DNA from: Spartinivicinus ruber
Lineage (GTDB): Bacteria; Pseudomonadota; Gammaproteobacteria; Pseudomonadales; Zooshikellaceae
Assembly (NCBI RefSeq): GCF_011009015.1
Contig: NZ_CP048878.1
Location: 1,456,001 to 1,520,000, forward strand
Reading direction: 5' to 3'
Length of the DNA stretch: 64,000 nt
The position numbers and the translations under genes are program-made. This document shows positions 23,946 to 34,448 of this stretch, in pieces; position 1 is the first letter of the stretch, and each line of letters starts with the position of its first letter. The notes beneath the pieces are model-generated. The model did no database searches and was not told the origin of the DNA. It saw only the letters and a list, made by a program, of their open reading frames with translations.

Positions 23946-24002
23946 ATGTGTTCCTTACTTCTAAGTGAAAGAAATGACGAGTTGAATTTGCAGTGATTAA
24001 TG

Positions 24003-24057
24003 ACTTGCACAAGATCACATAACGACATATTATGTCGTTATGTGATCTTGTGCAAGT
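24003..24057. repeat. Perfect 55-bp palindrome (27-bp arms, 1-bp centre)
   Basis: Bases 24003-24029 and 24031-24057 are exact reverse complements with one T between them. The arm begins ACTTGCACAAGATCACAT and ends AACGACATA. It lies between the rpoD terminator and the yjfI start (58 bp from the latter). There is no T run at its edge, so it is not a standard terminator. It could be a multi-dimer operator, an RNA hairpin protecting a message end, or a cruciform-forming site. Confidence 0.85.
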
Positions 24058-24071
24058 TTATTTTAGACAAT

Positions 24072-24097
24072 AAAAAAGGCGCCGAGAGGGCGCCTTT
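24072..24097 (-). terminator. Rho-independent terminator of rpoD
   Basis: On the minus strand AAAGGCGCC, a 5-nt loop and GGCGCCTTT form a GC-rich stem directly followed by a T run (complement of the A run 24072-24077), 17 bp after the rpoD stop. Confidence 0.9.
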
Positions 24098-24113
24098 GAG
24101 TTTTGGTTAAAGT

Positions 24114-25943
<1,830 letters not shown>

Positions 25944-26070
25944 AGTTACCCTTTAACAACGAAATCAGATGTGCCGACGGTAAGAGCGAAATTATAGCCC
26001 ATTTCTCAATCGCTGTTCTAGCAGTTTAGCTGTATTTTTGCAGTATCGAAAAATAACCTTCATTTTTTCT

Positions 26071-27882
26071 TCAATCATTTTTGCCTTTTTGCTGCCTTAG
26101 TCTTGCAAATGCTTTTAAATAATCAGCTTTGCTCGTTTCATCATTGAGCGTTGCTACTTTGCTTGCTAACTCGTTGAGCTGTTGACTTGAAGTGGCAGTT
26201 GCAAGTTTTGATTGGACTCGCTTAATACTGTCAATAAATAACTGGTTTGTTTCTTTAGTTGTTTCTGGTGCAGAATTGTTCAAGATTTCTTTTAATCGAG
26301 TGCCTGCAGTAGTTCCATAGTAACGGCCAATAAATTCTCCTAATGACTCACTTTTCTGGTGATTATGGAAATAGTGCATAGCATCAAGTAGCAGCTGCAT
26401 ATCCTGATCAGAAATGCATTGCGAAAATTCGTCAAGATTCACCTGGCTAGCCAAGCTTGGCTCCATAAATAGTAATAACAGTGCTGTTTCTATTGGAGAG
26501 CGTACTGTTTTAGTTGTTTGTGGTGGTGAGTATGGGGTTTCAGACCGTTGTGTAATACTGTTGGTGTTGCTGGATACAGAGGACTGACTGGTTAAAGCTG
26601 CTGGTGTAGTATTTGTAGGTTTAATCCCAGTTAGTTCTGCTAGGCGTTGATTAATAAGTTGTTTAAAAGTGCTGGGTTTTAAATTATCTAAGTAAGGGGA
26701 GGCCAGCTTCGCTAGTTTGGCTCGACCTTCCAGGCTATGAAGGTTGACTTGTGCTTCTAATTGTTGAAAAAAATACTCGGTTAAAGTCAGGCTTTGTTTT
26801 TCAATGCGTTGTTGAAACTGCTTTGGTCCTTCATTACGAATAATGGAGTCTGGGTCTTCTCCTTGAGGTAGAAATAAAAATTTAGCACCATAGCCATCAT
26901 CCATGCTGCTGAAGGAGTTTTCTAATGCTCTCCATGCAGCCTTTTTACCTGCTTCATCACCATCAAAGCAAAAGACAATTTCATTGGTTTGCTTAAATAA
27001 TTTCCGGACATGTTCAACAGTAACAGAGGTGCCTAGGGTAGCAACTGAGTGAGTAATACCATGTTGGGCTAGAGCAATAACATCCATATAGCCTTCAACC
27101 ACAATTAGACTGGTAAGCTGACGATTTTGCTGTTTAGCCTCATAAAGCCCATATAATTCTTTGCTTTTTTGAAAGACAGAAGTTTCTGGTGAGTTAAGGT
27201 ATTTGGGTTTTTCATCAGAAAATACTCTGCCACCAAAGGCTATCACTCGGCCCCGCTGGTCTCTGATGGGAAACATTAAGCGATTACGAAATCTATCGTA
27301 ATGGGAGTTTTTTTCTGGTTGATGGATAACTAATCCCACTTCCTCAAGTTTGGTTAAATTATTTTGCTGAGATGCGAGAGTATTAATCAAATTGTTCCAA
27401 CCAGCTGGGGCAAAACCCAGGCCGTATTGTTGTGAAATGGAACGACTGACGCCGCGAGTTTTTAAATAGTCGGTTGCTAGTTTGGCTTGAGGGTGGCTAG
27501 CTAACTGTTGTTGATAATAATCGGCAGCAGCATTGAGTAGCTGATAATAAGCTTGATGATCTGGCTGCTGATGATGTTGCTGCTCTCGAGGAACATCCAG
27601 CCCAAGTGATCGGGCGAGAGAGTCTACTGTTTCAACAAAGTCTAAGTGCTCAAATTCGCTGACAAATTTCAGTGCATTACCTGTAGCGCCACAGCCAAAG
27701 CAGTAATAAAACTGTTTGCTTGAATTTACCGAAAAAGAAGGGGTTTTTTCGTGGTGAAAGGGACAAAGTGCAGTGTAATTTTTTCCGGCTTTTTTGAGTT
27801 CAATACGTGAGGCAATCACATCGACTATATCAATGCGAGCTAACAGGTCATCAATGAAGGTGCGAGGAATTAGTCCCGCCAT
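26071..27882 (-). CDS. dnaG: DNA primase DnaG
   Basis: 603 residues. N-terminal CHC2 zinc finger (CPFHHEKTPSFSV ... YYCFGCGATG), primase catalytic core, TOPRIM domain with VVEGYMDVIALAQHGI and FCFDGDEAGKKAAWRA, and a C-terminal helicase-interacting helical domain after a Ser/Thr/Pro-rich linker (~430-460). It makes RNA primers at the replication fork with DnaB. Located between yqeY and rpoD in the classical macromolecular-synthesis operon. Confidence 0.98.
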   Translation of the reverse strand: MAGLIPRTFIDDLLARIDIVDVIASRIELKKAGKNYTALCPFHHEKTPSFSVNSSKQFYYCFGCGATGNALKFVSEFEHLDFVETVDSLARSLGLDVPREQQHHQQPDHQAYYQLLNAAADYYQQQLASHPQAKLATDYLKTRGVSRSISQQYGLGFAPAGWNNLINTLASQQNNLTKLEEVGLVIHQPEKNSHYDRFRNRLMFPIRDQRGRVIAFGGRVFSDEKPKYLNSPETSVFQKSKELYGLYEAKQQNRQLTSLIVVEGYMDVIALAQHGITHSVATLGTSVTVEHVRKLFKQTNEIVFCFDGDEAGKKAAWRALENSFSSMDDGYGAKFLFLPQGEDPDSIIRNEGPKQFQQRIEKQSLTLTEYFFQQLEAQVNLHSLEGRAKLAKLASPYLDNLKPSTFKQLINQRLAELTGIKPTNTTPAALTSQSSVSSNTNSITQRSETPYSPPQTTKTVRSPIETALLLLFMEPSLASQVNLDEFSQCISDQDMQLLLDAMHYFHNHQKSESLGEFIGRYYGTTAGTRLKEILNNSAPETTKETNQLFIDSIKRVQSKLATATSSQQLNELASKVATLNDETSKADYLKAFARLRQQKGKND

Positions 27883-27991
27883 ATATGATTTCTATGAGTG
27901 TTGAATATTTGAGCTATTGTTAGATAAGCGGTGGTAGTCAATTGAATCTACCGCCGCTGTCAAAGGTAGGCAAGGGTAAGTAGTAAGTCTG

Positions 27992-28441
27992 TTAACTTAA
28001 CTTACATTTGATTAATTTACTCACCTCCCCCATATCTGCACGGCCTTGCACTTTTGACTTCAGAATACCCATTACTTTGCCCATATCCTGCATACTGACT
28101 GCCCCTGTGGTGGCAACAGCTTCAGCAACCAACTGATCGAGCTCTGCTGCAGTTAGCTGCTCTGGCAGAAACTCCTGGATAATCTCAATTTCGAATGCTT
28201 CTTGCTCAGCCAGTTCCTGACGACCCGCTTGCTGATATTGATTGATTGAGTCCCGGCGCTGCTTAACCATCTTGTCTAAGATGGTAATAGCCCTGGCATC
28301 ATCAACCTCAATCCGTTCATCTACCTCGATACGTTTGAATTCCGCAGAAGCGAGACGAAGGGCAGACAAGCGAGGTTTATCTTTGGCTCGCATTGCGTCT
28401 TTGATAGCTTGAGTTAAGCGATCTTTAATTGAGTTTGCCAT
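27992..28441 (-). CDS. yqeY: GatB/YqeY domain protein
   Basis: 149 residues, the full length of YqeY-type proteins, which share the tRNA-contacting tail domain of amidotransferase GatB/GatE. Characteristic stretches: AMRAKDKPRLSALRLASAEF, RRDSINQYQQAGRQELAEQE, FLPEQLTAAELDQLV and VMGILKSKVQGRADMGEVSK. Cellular role unproven, probably linked to tRNA. It sits between rpsU and dnaG, as in Pseudomonas. Confidence 0.93.
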   Translation of the reverse strand: MANSIKDRLTQAIKDAMRAKDKPRLSALRLASAEFKRIEVDERIEVDDARAITILDKMVKQRRDSINQYQQAGRQELAEQEAFEIEIIQEFLPEQLTAAELDQLVAEAVATTGAVSMQDMGKVMGILKSKVQGRADMGEVSKLIKCKLS

Positions 28442-28489
28442 GTTGTTATTTGCTTATATCTGACAGGTTATTGGCAACAGAATGATGAA

Positions 28490-28705
28490 TTAATATAAAC
28501 GCTCGCGACGACGCTGCTCTCTTTGCAGTTTTTTAGCGTGACGCTTAACAGCTGCAGCTGCTTTACGCTTACGTACAGTTGTTGGCTTTTCATAGTGCTC
28601 ACGACGACGCACTTCAGCCAATACACCTGCCTTTTCGCAAGAACGCTTGAAACGACGTAGGGCAATATCAAAAGGCTCGTTTTCTTTAACTTTTACCGCA
28701 GGCAT
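28490..28705 (-). CDS. rpsU: 30S ribosomal protein S21
   Basis: 71 residues, the standard S21 length, very basic, with [20 protein letters not shown] and the Arg/Lys-rich C-terminal helix ending RRRERLY. S21 helps the 30S subunit with initiation on natural mRNAs. First gene of the rpsU-yqeY-dnaG-rpoD block; a strong AAGGAAGG ribosome site precedes it. It is divergent from tsaD across 219 bp in which I see no other gene. Confidence 0.98.
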   Translation of the reverse strand: MPAVKVKENEPFDIALRRFKRSCEKAGVLAEVRRREHYEKPTTVRKRKAAAAVKRHAKKLQREQRRRERLY

Positions 28706-28924
28706 GCAGATTACACCTTCCTTTCATAAGTCTATGGTTAATGTTTGTTAAGTGGTCATCACACAGTTTAGACCACGATGAAGGTGGCGAATATTAAAGG
28801 GTTCCGTCAAGAAATGCAAAGGGTAGGTTGGCGATCTGTTTAAGATGAAGGAATTGTAAAAGTTAAATCGTATTTACACGGCGGTTATTTTATTATTGGC
28901 TTTTCCCATTGGTATTCGTTCAAG

Positions 28925-29956
28925 ATGATAGTAGTAGGTATAGAAACATCCTGTGATGAAACAGGTGTTGCTGTCTATGATAGTGACAGAGGGCTGCTGG
29001 CTGAGGCATTGTTTAGCCAGGTGGCCATGCATGCTGACTATGGGGGGGTGGTACCTGAGTTGGCATCTCGTGACCATATCAGGCGGCTTGTGCCGTTGTT
29101 GGATCGAGTACTGGAGCAGGCATCACTTACTAAGCAAGATCTTGATGCGGTGGCTTATACTAATGGTCCTGGGCTAATCGGTGCTTTGATGGTAGGGGCT
29201 GCGTTTGCCCGTTCGTTAAGTTATACCCTTAATATCCCCGCAGTTGCGGTGCACCACATGGAGGGCCATCTGTTAGCGCCTATGTTAGAAGAACAGCCAC
29301 CAGCTTTCCCCTTCGTGGCACTGTTGGTTTCAGGTGGGCATACTCAACTAGTGGATGTGAATGGCATTGGTCAATACGAGTTATTAGGTGACTCGGTTGA
29401 TGATGCAGCAGGTGAGGCATTTGACAAAGCCGCTAAAATGATGGGGCTTGACTATCCTGGAGGGCCAAGGATTGCCAAACTGGCAGAAAAGGGTATACCA
29501 GGACGGTTTAAATTTCCTAAGCCCATGACTGATCGACCTGGTTTAGCATTTAGCTTTAGTGGGCTTAAAACATTTACCTTGAACACTATTCAGGCTGCGA
29601 AGCAAGACGGTGACTTAAACCAGCAAACTTTAGCTGATATTGCCTATGCGTTTCAGGAAGCAGTGGTGGAAACATTAGCTATTAAATGTCGTAGAGCTCT
29701 ACGAGCTACGCAGCATAAACGCTTGGTTATTGCTGGCGGGGTGAGTGCTAACAAAATGTTGCGTGACAGGCTGGCAGAAGTGGCTATAAAAGAGTCGGCA
29801 ACCTTGTTTTACCCGCGCCCAGCGTTTTGTACTGATAATGGTGCGATGATTGCGTATGCCGGGTGTCAGCGGTTGTTGGCAGGAGAGCAGGATATTGCCC
29901 CTATTCAGCCGAAGCCGCGTTGGCCAATGGAAAGCCTATCTGCCGTGAGTAGATAA
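28925..29956 (+). CDS. tsaD: tRNA N6-threonylcarbamoyladenosine transferase TsaD
   Basis: 343 residues. Starts [19 protein letters not shown]; metal-binding HxxxH in [19 protein letters not shown] and [13 protein letters not shown] follow, then [12 protein letters not shown] near the end. With TsaB and TsaE it attaches threonylcarbamoyl to A37 of ANN-decoding tRNAs. Unlike Pseudomonas, no plsY lies between tsaD and folB. Confidence 0.98.
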   Translation: MIVVGIETSCDETGVAVYDSDRGLLAEALFSQVAMHADYGGVVPELASRDHIRRLVPLLDRVLEQASLTKQDLDAVAYTNGPGLIGALMVGAAFARSLSYTLNIPAVAVHHMEGHLLAPMLEEQPPAFPFVALLVSGGHTQLVDVNGIGQYELLGDSVDDAAGEAFDKAAKMMGLDYPGGPRIAKLAEKGIPGRFKFPKPMTDRPGLAFSFSGLKTFTLNTIQAAKQDGDLNQQTLADIAYAFQEAVVETLAIKCRRALRATQHKRLVIAGGVSANKMLRDRLAEVAIKESATLFYPRPAFCTDNGAMIAYAGCQRLLAGEQDIAPIQPKPRWPMESLSAVSR

Positions 29957-30006
29957 CCAGATTAATGTTCAACCATTATTTCTTTGATCGATGTAACAGG
30001 TATTGA

Positions 30007-30369
30007 ATGGATAAAGTATTAATTGAACAGCTAGAGGTTTCAGCGGTTATTGGTGTTTATGAGTGGGAACAGCTGCAACCTCAACCACTGATTATTGATC
30101 TGGAAATGAATATAGATTGCTCTGCTGCAATGTTGTCTGATGATTTAACTGATGCGTTGGATTATTCCAGAGTTGCAGAACTAGTCACTCAATACTGTTA
30201 TAGAAAGCAATTTAAATTATTGGAAAAGCTGGCTGGGAAATTAATTAATTTGATATTCACTGAATTTCCAGTTGCTGCAGTCAAGGTAACGATTCGTAAG
30301 CCTCAAGCTATTGAAAATGGAATCGCTGCAATTACGTGCTTCCGTACCCGTGAGCAAATGACTAACTAA
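30007..30369 (+). CDS. folB: Dihydroneopterin aldolase FolB
   Basis: 120 residues with the FolB pattern: VLIEQLEVSAVIGVYEWEQ, DALDYSRVAELV, KLLEKLAGKLINLIF and VTIRKPQAI. It converts dihydroneopterin to 6-hydroxymethyl-dihydropterin in folate synthesis, and some members also epimerise. Followed 14 bp later by a FolK-like gene that would act on its product. Confidence 0.95.
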   Translation: MDKVLIEQLEVSAVIGVYEWEQLQPQPLIIDLEMNIDCSAAMLSDDLTDALDYSRVAELVTQYCYRKQFKLLEKLAGKLINLIFTEFPVAAVKVTIRKPQAIENGIAAITCFRTREQMTN

Positions 30370-30383
30370 TTATTGATAGGCTA

Positions 30384-30881
30384 ATGAAGCAAGCAGTATT
30401 GCTCGGTATAGGTTGTAATGTGCAACCTGCTATTCAAATTCCAAAAATTCTTAATGCACTGGTGACAAGGTTTGAGGCTGTTTGGCTGAGTTCACTGGTA
30501 ATGACCAAACCCGTCGGTGTGGAAAATGCTGCCGATTTCTGTAATGGCGTACTTTATTTTTACTCGGACTTATCTGAGGAAGCGCTAAATGTGTGGTGCA
30601 AGCAGTTAGAGCTAAAAATTGGCCGAACACCTCAGGACTGTAAATCAAAACAAATTGCAGACCTGGATTTATTGTGGTGTGGTGATTCTCAGCAAGTACT
30701 TAACCCAAGTGAAATAATTAAGGAAAGTTACTATCTACAACCTGCACAAGAAGTATTGGCGCTCGTGGGGCAGTTGGCTCCGGAGGGAGATATAAAAACA
30801 ACTGCCAATTATATTATTGAGGTATTACAAGTGTTAGGCCCTAATGGAGGAAATGTAGGTAATAAAGCAACTGTCCTCTAA
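30384..30881 (+). CDS. FolK-like pterin pyrophosphokinase homologue with divergent signature
   Basis: 165 residues with the HPPK outline: GIGCNVQPAIQIPKILNAL, AADFCNGVLYFYSDL, LELKIGR and ADLDLLWCG. The usual signature has an Arg three residues before DLDLL and a second one in the GRxR loop; here the loop reads GRTPQDCKSKQI. The two Asp of DLD that bind Mg remain. It may be a working but divergent HPPK or the second FolK-like paralogue that Pseudomonas carries beside folB. Its stop codon abuts the stop of cca on the other strand with no space between. Confidence 0.75.
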   Translation: MKQAVLLGIGCNVQPAIQIPKILNALVTRFEAVWLSSLVMTKPVGVENAADFCNGVLYFYSDLSEEALNVWCKQLELKIGRTPQDCKSKQIADLDLLWCGDSQQVLNPSEIIKESYYLQPAQEVLALVGQLAPEGDIKTTANYIIEVLQVLGPNGGNVGNKATVL

Positions 30882-32039
30882 CTATTGTTGGCTAGCTAGT
30901 GTTTGACTGATAATTGAAAGTTGTTGTTCAGCAATTGCGTTGCCTAGCGCTTTCCCTTTTTTCCCTTGCGACTGTAATGCATGGATATCAATTTGCTTAA
31001 CTTTCTGGCTAATAATTAGCAGCTTGTCAGCAGTTAATGCGAGTGGTTGCTGCAAGCTAGTTGCGGCACAGTTAAGAGCTGTGATGATATGTTCAAAACG
31101 TTCTGCGCGTCTAGCTGCATCGGCTTGTTTTAAGCATTGCCAGATAGTATTGGCAGATAAAGGTGGGGTGGTTAGTGGTTTCAATAATTGAATGCCAGCT
31201 TTAGTGATAGCTTTAAACTGGTTGGGTAGCTTTATATTTTCTGCAAATTGCTCAAAGCAAGCAAGTGTAGATGTTTGTTGTATTGAATGAATAGAAGTAA
31301 TTAAGCTAATAATAAAAGCAGCAAAACGTACGACTACGGGTTGCTTTCCAGTAACAGCTATTTCTATGGCATTTAGTGCAGCATCCGGAATTGCTTGCTT
31401 AGTGATAGCTAAGGGTGAAATTAATAGGTTGAGTGCACCGCATTGATGAAGCGTTTGAAAATAAATAGCAGGGTGCGGCTCTGCTAATGCTCGTTCAGTT
31501 TCTTGCCATACTCGTTCTGCCACTAGATGGCTGGCTTCTCCTGAATTAACCATCTCAATCATTAATACCAGGGTTTCTGGTGCAATGGTAAAACCTAAGT
31601 GGTGATACCTGGCTGCAAAGCGCGCGACGCGTAGAATTCGTAATGGGTCTTCAGCAAATGCAGGCGACACATGCCGTAAAACTCCTTTTTCTAAGTCTTC
31701 ACAGCCATTAAAAGGATCTATTAATTCGCCATCAAGGGTTTGGGCTATCGCATTGATAGTTAAATCTCGTCTGAGCAAATCTTCTTCAAGAGTGACATCA
31801 GGAGCAGCATGACATACAAAGCCTGTATAGCCTTTACCTTGTTTTCGCTCAGTACGTGCTAGTGCATACTCTTCGTGGGTTTGGGGGTGAAGAAAAACAG
31901 GAAAATCTTTGCCAACTTGCTCAAAACCATTTGCAAGCATTTCTTCAGGGGTACTGCCAACGACTACCCAGTCTTTATCTTTAACAGGTTTGCCTAGCAG
32001 CTGATCACGAACAGCGCCACCGACTAAAAATACTTTCAT
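30882..32039 (-). CDS. cca: CCA tRNA nucleotidyltransferase
   Basis: 385 residues starting MKVFLVGGAVRDQLLG; an upstream in-frame extension to 32159 is rejected because it would overlap glpE and precede the universal start. Nucleotidyltransferase motifs: GGAVRD, KDKDWVVVG, the RRDLTINAIA stretch, DPLRILRVARFAARY and ERVWQETERAL. It adds or repairs the CCA end of tRNAs. The E. coli-type C-terminal HD phosphohydrolase domain is not recognisable: neither the HD nor nearby His residues are found where expected, so phosphatase activity is probably lost. Confidence 0.93.
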   Translation of the reverse strand: MKVFLVGGAVRDQLLGKPVKDKDWVVVGSTPEEMLANGFEQVGKDFPVFLHPQTHEEYALARTERKQGKGYTGFVCHAAPDVTLEEDLLRRDLTINAIAQTLDGELIDPFNGCEDLEKGVLRHVSPAFAEDPLRILRVARFAARYHHLGFTIAPETLVLMIEMVNSGEASHLVAERVWQETERALAEPHPAIYFQTLHQCGALNLLISPLAITKQAIPDAALNAIEIAVTGKQPVVVRFAAFIISLITSIHSIQQTSTLACFEQFAENIKLPNQFKAITKAGIQLLKPLTTPPLSANTIWQCLKQADAARRAERFEHIITALNCAATSLQQPLALTADKLLIISQKVKQIDIHALQSQGKKGKALGNAIAEQQLSIISQTLASQQ

Positions 32040-32058
32040 AAAATGACTTAAACAAACA

Positions 32059-32388
32059 CTACTCTTTGATTGTATTGGCACATGCTTCAGGATAAGACTG
32101 TTGCCAGGCAGTAAAACCACCATCCAAACTGCATACGTTGCTGAAGCCTTGTTCTGCAACGAAGTGTGCTGCAGCTAAGCTACTATGGCCGTGATAACAA
32201 TAGATAATAATGGTGTCTTCTAATTCGGCATTAGCTAAAAACTCGTGAATACTTTGGTTATCTAAATGAGTAGCTGAGGGAATATGGGCTTGTTGGTAAC
32301 TATCAAGATCGCGGATATCAACAAAAGTAGCATTTTGTTGAAAGTGATTAAAAGCTTCGTTGGTAGAAATTCGTTTAAATTCACTCAT
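32059..32388 (-). CDS. glpE: GlpE-like thiosulfate sulfurtransferase (single rhodanese domain)
   Basis: 109 residues, one rhodanese domain: FVDIRDLDSYQQAHIPSATH, active-site loop IIYCYHGHSS with the catalytic Cys, and VCSLDGGFTAWQQSYP. The length and CYHGHSS loop match GlpE of E. coli. Start overlaps the apaH stop by 4 bp. It follows apaH in the lptD-to-cca gene run. Confidence 0.93.
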   Translation of the reverse strand: MSEFKRISTNEAFNHFQQNATFVDIRDLDSYQQAHIPSATHLDNQSIHEFLANAELEDTIIIYCYHGHSSLAAAHFVAEQGFSNVCSLDGGFTAWQQSYPEACANTIKE

Positions 32389-33206
32389 TGCGTTTTACAT
32401 CGGCAGGTAGTGGTTTTTTTAGATTCTAAATTCATTAAAGTTAAATGGTTGCCCCAAACGCAACCTGTGTCGAGTGCGAAAACATTGTGACTGCTACTGT
32501 TAGTTTTGCCTTCTAAAGCTGCCCAGTGACCAAATAAAATAGTGGTTTCTCTAGCTTTGCGTTTTGTATGTAAATACCAGGGTTTATAACCTTTAGGACC
32601 TTCTTTAGGAGAGCCTTTAGCAGATAACTCAAGCTCACCCTGCCAGTTACAAAACCGCATGCGGGTAAAATAATTGGTAATTAGGCGCAAGCGTGGCCAA
32701 CCTTTTAAGTTTTTGTCCCAGCGATTAGGCTGGTTACCATACATGTTACTTAAAAAATCAACAAAGTGCTCACCTTGCAATACTTCTTCAACTTCGGCTG
32801 CGCGGGCCAGTGCTTTTTTTATTGACCATTGCGGGGGAATGCCTGCATGCACCATTGCAACATTATTAGTTTCATCATAATAAACTAACGGCTGGTGACG
32901 TAGCCAATCAAGTAATTGATCTCTGTCTGGAGCAGTTAAAATGTCATTTAATGTGTCTTGTTTTTTTTGAGGGTGTACCCCATGAGCAATGGCCAATAAA
33001 TGTAAGTCATGGTTACCAAGAACAATTTTACAGTGATCACCCAGATTATAAATGTATCGTAGGGTTTCCAGGGAGGCCGGCCCTCTATTAACTAAATCGC
33101 CTACAACCCAAAGCTTGTCTTCAGCTGGGTTAAAACTCGCTTTTTTCAGTACGCACTTTAGTTGATAAAAGCATCCTTGAATATCGCCAATTACATAAGT
33201 CGCCAT
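32385..33206 (-). CDS. apaH: Bis(5'-nucleosyl)-tetraphosphatase ApaH
   Basis: 273 residues of the metallophosphatase fold: YVIGDIQGCFYQL, WVVGDLVNRGPASLET, VLGNHDLHLLA, MVHAGIPPQW and FGHWAAL supply the metal ligands. It splits Ap4A into two ADP and thereby affects RNA Np4 caps and stress signalling. Overlaps glpE by 4 bp and follows apaG after 16 bp. Confidence 0.97.
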   Translation of the reverse strand: MATYVIGDIQGCFYQLKCVLKKASFNPAEDKLWVVGDLVNRGPASLETLRYIYNLGDHCKIVLGNHDLHLLAIAHGVHPQKKQDTLNDILTAPDRDQLLDWLRHQPLVYYDETNNVAMVHAGIPPQWSIKKALARAAEVEEVLQGEHFVDFLSNMYGNQPNRWDKNLKGWPRLRLITNYFTRMRFCNWQGELELSAKGSPKEGPKGYKPWYLHTKRKARETTILFGHWAALEGKTNSSSHNVFALDTGCVWGNHLTLMNLESKKTTTCRCKTQ

Positions 33207-33222
33207 CGTTCGCCCGTTTTTT

Positions 33223-33606
33223 TCAGTGAACTATGTTGGGAACCGCTAAAGTAAAAGGGTTTATTGGAGCGTTAAACAGTTGGCCATCTTTAGCTTGCAT
33301 CTGATAGCTGCCGTACATACTGCCAACTGGCGTTGGTAAAATACAGCCGCTACTATAGGTATAGCTGGTACCTGGCGCTATGGAAGGCTGTTGACCAACA
33401 ACTCCATCCCCTTGAATATGTTCTACTTGGTTTTCTCCATCTGTAATTATCCAGTGTCTAGATAACAGTTTTATTGTTTGATCGCTTTCGTTCGTAATAG
33501 TAATGGTATAACGAAATACAAACTCAGACTCGTTAGGCTCAGATTCATGAGGCAGGTATTCTGTAACCACTTCAATTTTAATTGGGTGAGGGCAAATGTC
33601 TGTCAT
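33223..33606 (-). CDS. apaG: ApaG/DUF525 family protein
   Basis: 127 residues of the ApaG immunoglobulin-like fold: FVFRYTITITNESDQTIKLL, SRHWIITDGENQVEHIQGDG, VVGQQPSIAPGTSYTYSSG and GSMYGSYQMQ. All hallmark segments are present. Its biochemical function is unsettled, but it is always found with apaH and rsmA as here. Confidence 0.97.
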   Translation of the reverse strand: MTDICPHPIKIEVVTEYLPHESEPNESEFVFRYTITITNESDQTIKLLSRHWIITDGENQVEHIQGDGVVGQQPSIAPGTSYTYSSGCILPTPVGSMYGSYQMQAKDGQLFNAPINPFTLAVPNIVH

Positions 33607-33633
33607 GATGTTAAGTATAGTGCTCTAAATTGT

Positions 33634-34434
33634 TTAGCGTTTAGCCAAATAATTAGCCAGGCTAATAAATTGCGGTAAAGTAATTTGTTCTGGGCGTAGG
33701 GTAGGATCAATAGCCAGCTGATGAAAATCTTCAGTGGTAAATAATGACTTAAGCGTATTTCGAATTGTTTTGCGGCGTTGGCTAAAAGCTAATTTGACTA
33801 CTTGCTCTAATTGTCGAATATCATCAGCAGGGCTATCAATTTGCTGATGAGGGGTTAGTTTGACAATAGCAGAATCCACTTTAGGTGCTGGCTTAAATGC
33901 TCCAGGGCTGACTGTAAATAAGTAATCAACCTGACAATAATATTGGGCCATTATACCCAGCCTGCCGTATGCTTTTTCACCTGGCTGGGCTGCTAGCCTT
34001 TCCACTACTTCTTTTTGCAGCATAAAGTGCATGTCACTAATTATGTGGCGAAAACTTAATAGGTGGAATAATAGGGGCGTAGAAATATTGTAGGGCAGGT
34101 TGCCAATTACGCGAATTTTTTGATTGGTATCAGCTAGCTGGCTAAAGTTGAACTTAAGAGCATCACCTTGATGTAAATGAAAATTATTGTAACTAGTAAA
34201 GCTGGCTAATAAACCAGGTACCAGGTCACGGTCGAGTTCAATAACATGAGTTTGTCCGCCCGAGGTCACTAAACTGGCAGTTAAGGCTCCTTGACCAGGG
34301 CCAATTTCAACTAAATGTTGATCTTGTTGTGGAGCAATAGCTTGGATAATACGCTGAATAACACCAGGGTCATGTAAAAAGTTCTGCCCAAAACGCTTTC
34401 GCGCCTTATGGTGAAAAGTAGGAGGATTAGCCAT
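33634..34434 (-). CDS. rsmA: 16S rRNA dimethyladenosine transferase RsmA (KsgA)
   Basis: 266 residues. SAM-binding VEIGPGQGALT, catalytic NLPYNIST, the N-terminal KRFGQNFLHDP and C-terminal AFSQRRKTIRNTLK are all standard. It dimethylates two adjacent adenosines near the 3' end of 16S rRNA during 30S assembly. Gaps are 27 bp to apaG and 14 bp to pdxA. Confidence 0.98.
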   Translation of the reverse strand: MANPPTFHHKARKRFGQNFLHDPGVIQRIIQAIAPQQDQHLVEIGPGQGALTASLVTSGGQTHVIELDRDLVPGLLASFTSYNNFHLHQGDALKFNFSQLADTNQKIRVIGNLPYNISTPLLFHLLSFRHIISDMHFMLQKEVVERLAAQPGEKAYGRLGIMAQYYCQVDYLFTVSPGAFKPAPKVDSAIVKLTPHQQIDSPADDIRQLEQVVKLAFSQRRKTIRNTLKSLFTTEDFHQLAIDPTLRPEQITLPQFISLANYLAKR

Positions 34435-34448
34435 AAAGAATAAATTTT

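Noticed and set aside
24003..24057. Palindrome as a CRP site or as a terminator
   Set aside because: The TGTGA-like half-sites are not spaced by 6 bp in the right orientation, and no T run adjoins the stem.
28706..28760. A TTAACA-17-TATGAA promoter for rpsU
   Set aside because: The -10 would overlap the ribosome site, leaving almost no leader.
32040..32159. 40-codon upstream extension of cca
   Set aside because: It would overlap glpE; the family starts at MKVFLVGGAVRD.
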